A stretch of DNA of 19,645 bases from CALEUX01 sp037439945 (GTDB taxonomy: Bacteria > Bacteroidota > Bacteroidia > Bacteroidales > Marinilabiliaceae), in NCBI GenBank assembly GCA_037439945.1, contig JBBIVA010000067.1:1-19645 (forward strand), in the 5' to 3' direction. The notes below the pieces were generated by a model that saw nothing but the letters and a program-made list of their open reading frames with translations, was not told the DNA's origin and searched no databases. Of this stretch, positions 15,372-19,645 are shown one piece after another; position 1 is the stretch's first letter, and every line of letters begins with the position of its first letter. The position numbers and the translations under genes were made by a program.

Positions 15372-16487
15372 TTGTACCCAAATCTTAAATTTCAAATTGC
15401 CCTTAGCCTTATTAAAGGTATTGGCCCTAAACTGGCCCGTAACCTGGTTGCCTATTTGGGCTCTGAACAGGCTCTTTTTATTGAAAAAAAAATACCCTTT
15501 GAAAAAATTCCGGGTATTGGAAAAGCTATTTCGGCCCAACTTGGCAGTTTGAACATGCAGGAACTTTTGGTAACGGCCGAAAAAGAGATTGAATTTATTG
15601 AAAAAAACAACGTTAAAGCCCTGTTTTTTTCTGACGTGGAGTATCCCAAAAGACTGGCTTTGTGTGAAGATTCACCACTAATTATTTACACCAGGGGAGA
15701 AATTGAATTTGATGCATTAAAAATACTGGGTATAGTTGGTACCAGAAGACCATCGGACTATGGTATATCCATGTGTGAAAAACTTATAGCCGACATTGCC
15801 CTGCTGCACCCGGGAACAATTATAGTAAGCGGGTTGGCTTATGGTATTGATATTTGTGCCCACAAATCAGCCCTTAAAAACAATTTGCCAACAATAGCGG
15901 TTATGGCAACAGGTTTGGACAAAATCTACCCCGCAACCCATACTGCAACGGCACGTGAAATTGTTTCCAATGGGGCATTAGTAACTGAATTCATGACTAA
16001 AACAAATCCCGACAAGCAAAATTTTGTAAAGCGGAACAGAATTATTGCAGGAATTTGTGATGCGGTTATTGTAGTGGAATCAGCAACCAAAGGGGGTGCC
16101 CTTATAACAGCCGATATTGCCAATAGTTACAGTCGTGATGTTTTGGCGTTTCCCGGACGTGTGGGCGATGAATATTCGGCAGGGTGCAACCGGCTAATTA
16201 AAACTAACATTGCTGCACTTATTGAGTCGGTTGATGACCTCAATTATGCGTTAGGATGGGAAACAACTGGCAATAAAACTGCTGTACAAGGTACGCTGTT
16301 TGCTATTCCGGAAACGCCTGAAGAAAAAACGATCATCGACATTCTGATAGTTGAAAAGGAGCTGAACCTTAACTTATTGGCCATGAAATGCGCCTTACCT
16401 GTTGGCAAAGTTTCGGCTTCACTGCTTGATTTGGAATTTAAAGGCTTAATAAAAAGCCGGCCAGGTGGTATTTACAAACTTATTTAA
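15372..16487 (+). CDS. dprA: DNA-processing protein DprA (Smf)
   Basis: DprA binds incoming single-stranded DNA and loads RecA during natural transformation; it is also widely kept in non-competent bacteria. The 371-residue protein has an N-terminal helix-hairpin-helix region (about 8-60, with IKGIGPKLARNL and IPGIGKAI). The Rossmann-like core follows, with LGIVGTRRPSDYG (119-131), VSGLAYGIDICAH (152-164), MATGLDKIYP (178-187), NFVKRNRIIAG (217-227), ESATKGGALITA (236-247) and VLAFPGRV (257-264). A C-terminal winged-helix region (about 308-371) completes it. The start is a TTG at 15372, with an in-frame stop six bases earlier and no ATG until residue 62, so the TTG start is well supported. 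It ends one base from the convergent oxidoreductase gene. Confidence 0.95.
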   Translation: MYPNLKFQIALSLIKGIGPKLARNLVAYLGSEQALFIEKKIPFEKIPGIGKAISAQLGSLNMQELLVTAEKEIEFIEKNNVKALFFSDVEYPKRLALCEDSPLIIYTRGEIEFDALKILGIVGTRRPSDYGISMCEKLIADIALLHPGTIIVSGLAYGIDICAHKSALKNNLPTIAVMATGLDKIYPATHTATAREIVSNGALVTEFMTKTNPDKQNFVKRNRIIAGICDAVIVVESATKGGALITADIANSYSRDVLAFPGRVGDEYSAGCNRLIKTNIAALIESVDDLNYALGWETTGNKTAVQGTLFAIPETPEEKTIIDILIVEKELNLNLLAMKCALPVGKVSASLLDLEFKGLIKSRPGGIYKLI

Positions 16488-16488
16488 A

Positions 16489-19413
16489 TTAAACCAGGGC
16501 ATCAAACAATACATCAACCGTATGTTTGGCTTCACGTTTGGTACCATCCTTGATCTGATGCCGGCATGAGTGTCCGGGGGCTACCAAAAGTGTATGTTGT
16601 GGGGTTTTTCGTATTTCAGGGAATAGTGACAACTCACCAATTTTCATAGATAAATTGTAATGGTTTACTTCATAACCAAAACTACCTGCCATACCACAAC
16701 ATCCTGAGCGGATTTCATCAACCCGGTAATTCTCCGGAATTGAAAGTACACTTTTAATTATATTCGTATTTGAAAGTGATTTTTGATGACAATGCGCATG
16801 AAAACTAATATTTTTGGATTCCCTGGTAAAAGACTCTTTTGTAATTTTGCCGCTAATCATTTCCCTGTAAAGAAACTCCTCAATTGTATAGGTGTTTTCA
16901 GAAATTGTTATTGCTTCATTGGCAAGTTTCTTACCGGCCAGTACCGGGTATTCATCACGAAAAGTCAATATTGCCGATGGTTCAATACCAACCAGTGGCA
17001 TTGATTTATTCACTTTATTGAGCAACTCCTTTAAATTTTTTTTTACCAGCTTTTTTGCCGAATTAACAAAACCTTTTGAAATCAATGCCCTGCCACTTTC
17101 TTTTACAGGGGCCGGTTCAACATAGTAACCCAACTTATTTAACAGGATCACCGCTTTTATACCGGTTTCACCATCATAATAATTCGTAAACTCATCAACA
17201 AACAATAATAAACGACCATTTTTAAATTCAGTAATATTGTTCTTGTTTTTTCTATACCACTTTTCCACTCCAACCCGGCTTAATAATGGTAATGCCCTTT
17301 CGCTGCTAATCCCGGTAAAATATTGTAGCAGATGCCTGAAATATTTTAACCCTACAAGCCGGTTGTAAATAAAAGCAAAGGGTAACAGAAATTGGTTTAC
17401 CCTTGAAATATTAGCAAAAAACCAGGCTTTAATTTCAATCCCATGTTTATTGTAATAATGCTGAAGAAATTCAGCTTTCAACATTGCCATATCAACTCCC
17501 GAAGGACACTCACTTTTGCAGGCTTTACAACTTAAACATAAATCCAGAACTTTTCTTATATCTTTAACTGACAGATTATTATTAATTGATTGGCCTTGTA
17601 AAAAGACCCTAAGTGCATTTGCCCTTCCCCTTGTAGAATGTATCTCCTGCCTTGTACCCATATAGCTGGGACACATTGTTCCACCTGCCAATGTGCTTTT
17701 TAAACAATCGCCTGAACCACTGCAACGTTCGGTTGCCCTTAATAATCCTCCATCATTGTTCCAGTTAAAAACAGGTTTAGGTATATTATCGTGCCCTACC
17801 TTAATATGCCTAAAAGATGTATCCATGGGTGGAGTTTCAAGTATTTTACCAGGATTAAAAATACCTTCAGGGTCGAAAACTTTTTTTACCCGTTTCATTA
17901 AGCTGTAGTTCTCATCACCTGCCATTAAGGGAATAAACTCGCCCCTTAACCTTCCATCGCCATGCTCGCCGCTCAATGCACCTCCAAAACTCTTAACAAT
18001 TGCAGCCGTTTCTTCTCCTATAATACGAAACAGCTTAATATCATTTTCATCCTTCAGGTTTAAAACCGGCCTGATATGTAATTCACCGGTTCCAACATGG
18101 GCATGATAAACACAACTTTTACCATACTTTAAAAGCATTCCTTCAATGGCCTTTACATACTCCGGCAAATCATTAACCCTAACGGCGGTATCTTCAATCA
18201 CCGTAACCGGCTTTGCATCGCCCTTCATATTTGACAGTACACCTAACCCGGCTTTCCGAAGCGCCCAAACCTTATTAATTTCTTTTCCTTCAACAATGGG
18301 GAAGGCATATCCCATAGCTTTTTCTGAAAGAATTTGTGCCGCCTTTTTAGCCTTAAATATTGCTTCTTCACTTGTATTCCCTGAAAATTCAATTAATAGC
18401 AATGCAGCAGGGTCACCATTTACAAAAAACCGGTTGGTGCGTTGTAACTGATTGTCAAGAGTAAGATCGAGAATATTTTTATCCATTAATTCAACCGCAT
18501 CTGGATTGTGTTTTAAAACTTCAATATTTGCATCAAGCGATTTAGTTAAAGAATTAAAATGAGCGCACAGGAGAACCTTAAATGGCTTTGGTACCGGAAC
18601 AAGACCCAATTTTACCGATGTAATAAAAAGTAGTGTTCCTTCAGAGCCTGCAATTAATTTTGATAAATTAAACAAATTCCCTGTTGAATTAAAAGGAGCA
18701 CAGTCAAGTAAAACATCCAGTGCGTAACCTGAGTTACGACGCTTTATTTCTGGATGGGGAAACTCTTTACGGATATTTTTTCGTACCGGAACATTAGTAT
18801 AAATCTCTCTCATCAACCGGTAAATTTCACCCTCCGGGTTATCTAACCGGCATTTTTTGTCAAACTCCCACTTTTGAAGGGGTTTAAAGGTTATTTCATC
18901 ACTATTGCCTAAAAATCCGGTTACTTCAATTAAATGATCACGGGTGCTTCCATATATTAATGAATGTGACCCGCATGAATTATTTCCAACCATACCACCA
19001 ATAGTACACCTGTTGGATGTTGATGTTTCAGGACCAAAAAACAGGTTCACTTTTGCAGCCTCACGGTTCAAATCGTCAAGTATTACACCGGGTTCAACAA
19101 TGGCCCATTTCTCAGTTTGATTTATTTCAATAATGCGGTTCATATAACGGGAAACATCAACCACAAGGCCATTGCCAACTACCTGGCCGGCAAGGGAAGT
19201 TCCGGCTCCCCGGGGTATTAATGAAAGCTTATTTTTATTTGCATACTCAATTATAATTGATATATCAGTGGCATCTTTAGGTATGGCTATGGCAAGGGGT
19301 ACATCATAATAAACTGATGCATCGGTTGAATATAGTGTTCTTGAAACTGAATCGGTGAGAATTTCACCTTTTATGTGTCTTCTAAGTTCATCAAAGGAAT
19401 AAGGATCTCCCAT
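16489..19413 (-). CDS. FAD-binding and iron-sulfur oxidoreductase (D-2-hydroxy-acid dehydrogenase type)
   Basis: A 974-residue fusion of a GlcD-like flavoprotein and a GlpC-like iron-sulfur protein. The FAD domain (about 30-275) has PRGAGTSLAGQ (67-77), TIGGMVGNNSCG (137-148) and AGSEGTL (255-261). The flavin-oxidase C-terminal domain has HAHVGTGELHIRP (437-449) and SGEHGDGRLRGEF (481-493). Two cysteine clusters follow: C564, C570 and C581, and CLSCKACKSECP (626-637), suited to [4Fe-4S] centres. The C-terminal cysteine-rich (CCG-like) domain has HAHCHQK (872-878), SGCCGMAGSFGYE (903-915) and PGHSC (946-950). Known relatives oxidise D-lactate, glycolate or D-2-hydroxyglutarate (YdiJ) and pass electrons to quinone. 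The substrate cannot be told from sequence here. AGGA lies upstream of the ATG, at wide spacing. Confidence 0.92.
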   Translation of the reverse strand: MGDPYSFDELRRHIKGEILTDSVSRTLYSTDASVYYDVPLAIAIPKDATDISIIIEYANKNKLSLIPRGAGTSLAGQVVGNGLVVDVSRYMNRIIEINQTEKWAIVEPGVILDDLNREAAKVNLFFGPETSTSNRCTIGGMVGNNSCGSHSLIYGSTRDHLIEVTGFLGNSDEITFKPLQKWEFDKKCRLDNPEGEIYRLMREIYTNVPVRKNIRKEFPHPEIKRRNSGYALDVLLDCAPFNSTGNLFNLSKLIAGSEGTLLFITSVKLGLVPVPKPFKVLLCAHFNSLTKSLDANIEVLKHNPDAVELMDKNILDLTLDNQLQRTNRFFVNGDPAALLLIEFSGNTSEEAIFKAKKAAQILSEKAMGYAFPIVEGKEINKVWALRKAGLGVLSNMKGDAKPVTVIEDTAVRVNDLPEYVKAIEGMLLKYGKSCVYHAHVGTGELHIRPVLNLKDENDIKLFRIIGEETAAIVKSFGGALSGEHGDGRLRGEFIPLMAGDENYSLMKRVKKVFDPEGIFNPGKILETPPMDTSFRHIKVGHDNIPKPVFNWNNDGGLLRATERCSGSGDCLKSTLAGGTMCPSYMGTRQEIHSTRGRANALRVFLQGQSINNNLSVKDIRKVLDLCLSCKACKSECPSGVDMAMLKAEFLQHYYNKHGIEIKAWFFANISRVNQFLLPFAFIYNRLVGLKYFRHLLQYFTGISSERALPLLSRVGVEKWYRKNKNNITEFKNGRLLLFVDEFTNYYDGETGIKAVILLNKLGYYVEPAPVKESGRALISKGFVNSAKKLVKKNLKELLNKVNKSMPLVGIEPSAILTFRDEYPVLAGKKLANEAITISENTYTIEEFLYREMISGKITKESFTRESKNISFHAHCHQKSLSNTNIIKSVLSIPENYRVDEIRSGCCGMAGSFGYEVNHYNLSMKIGELSLFPEIRKTPQHTLLVAPGHSCRHQIKDGTKREAKHTVDVLFDALV

Positions 19414-19482
19414 TGTGTATTTTTCCTGATTTAATAACCGCTAATTTAATAAAATTAGATTTTACAAATTTCTAAACCCCAA

Positions 19483-19544
19483 ATTATCCCAATTAAATCA
19501 AATAGTTCGGTTCATACTTCGCCTCCTATTGATTAATTTAGGTT
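19483..19544. repeat. 62-bp dispersed palindromic repeat, copy 2
   Basis: Same orientation as copy 1 at 6547-6608, ungapped, with four differences, all transitions. Imperfect inverted ends (CCCAATTAAATCAAATAG against GATTAATTTAGG) and a central TTCGG / CTTCGCC segment. Both copies are intergenic, one behind a convergent gene pair and one upstream of a gene. Confidence 0.75.
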
Positions 19545-19554
19545 AAAACTTAAA

Positions 19555-19624
19555 CCCGGATTAGTCATTAGAAAGGCAATGAACTAATGGCTTAGCCGGG
19601 ATTAACCCTACCGAATAGTCGGTA
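19555..19624. repeat. tandem hairpins following repeat copy 2
   Basis: The first hairpin pairs CCCGGATTAGTCATTAG (19555-19571) with CTAATGGCTTAGCCGGG (19584-19600), 14 of 17 bases pairing. The second pairs TACCGA (19609-19614) with TCGGTA (19619-19624) perfectly around ATAG. They could be part of a larger repeat or a structured RNA that runs out of the window. Confidence 0.5.
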
Positions 19625-19645
19625 CAGGCTGCTTTAGAAAAACTT

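Larger units (their letters stand above)
19414..19645. other. non-coding right edge with clustered palindromes
   Basis: Upstream of the oxidoreductase gene. It contains the inverted repeat CTAATTT / AAATTAG (19441-19458), about 28 bases before the gene start and so possibly an operator or part of the leader. It then holds the second copy of the 62-bp repeat (19483-19544) and two more hairpins (19555-19600 and 19609-19624). No reading frame or clear promoter was recognised. Confidence 0.5.

Noticed and set aside
1..19645. tRNA, rRNA and CRISPR searches by eye
   Set aside because: No cloverleaf with a TTCGA-type T arm, no conserved rRNA blocks and no regularly spaced identical repeats with unique spacers were seen.

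Overview
The window is AT-rich chromosomal DNA from a member of the Bacteroidota. It looks most like the Bacteroidales/Marinilabiliales side of the phylum, but that placement is inferred. Three things support the phylum: a PKD-rich secreted protein ending in a gliding-motility-type (type B, CHU_C-like) type IX secretion sorting domain, directly followed by a PorP/SprF-family outer-membrane protein; several lipoproteins and outer-membrane proteins of Bacteroidota style; and a good candidate TTTG / TAnnTTTG promoter upstream of hsp20. No rRNA, tRNA, CRISPR array or complete insertion sequence was found.

Layout from left to right. 1-121 is non-coding and may hold the edge of a repeat. 122-1033 (-) is a monofunctional proline dehydrogenase. 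1308-5225 (+) and 5279-6376 (+) are the PKD/type IX cargo protein and its PorP/SprF partner. 6377-6767 is a 391-bp spacer with a strong hairpin, one copy of a 62-bp dispersed repeat and a bidirectional terminator-like hairpin. 6768-7205 (-) is a small heat-shock protein with a candidate promoter and three helically phased palindromic sites upstream. 7386-8612 and 8650-9723 (-) are aroA and aroB of the shikimate pathway. 9895-11377 (-) is apolipoprotein N-acyltransferase (lnt) and 11377-12379 (-) an S41-family peptidase lipoprotein. These two are joined by a TGATG stop/start overlap, and both are interrupted by a single +1 frame change at a T run. 12380-12688 holds a MITE-like palindromic element flanked by 13-bp direct repeats. 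12689-13483 (-) is a probable outer-membrane beta-barrel protein and 13571-14554 (-) a lipoprotein with receptor-L-domain-like leucine-rich repeats. 14864-15322 (+) is a small two-helix membrane protein and 15372-16487 (+) is DprA. 16489-19413 (-) is a 974-residue FAD/iron-sulfur oxidoreductase converging on dprA with one base between the stops. 19414-19645 holds the second copy of the 62-bp repeat followed by further hairpins.

Functionally the window mixes housekeeping (aroB-aroA, lnt, dprA, proline and hydroxy-acid oxidation, heat shock) with envelope proteins (type IX cargo plus PorP/SprF, lipoproteins, beta-barrel). The points most worth a second look are the paired same-direction frame disruptions in the S41-lnt operon, the phased palindrome array upstream of hsp20, and two families of palindromic non-coding repeats. 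I saw no clearly new multi-gene defence or biosynthetic system.
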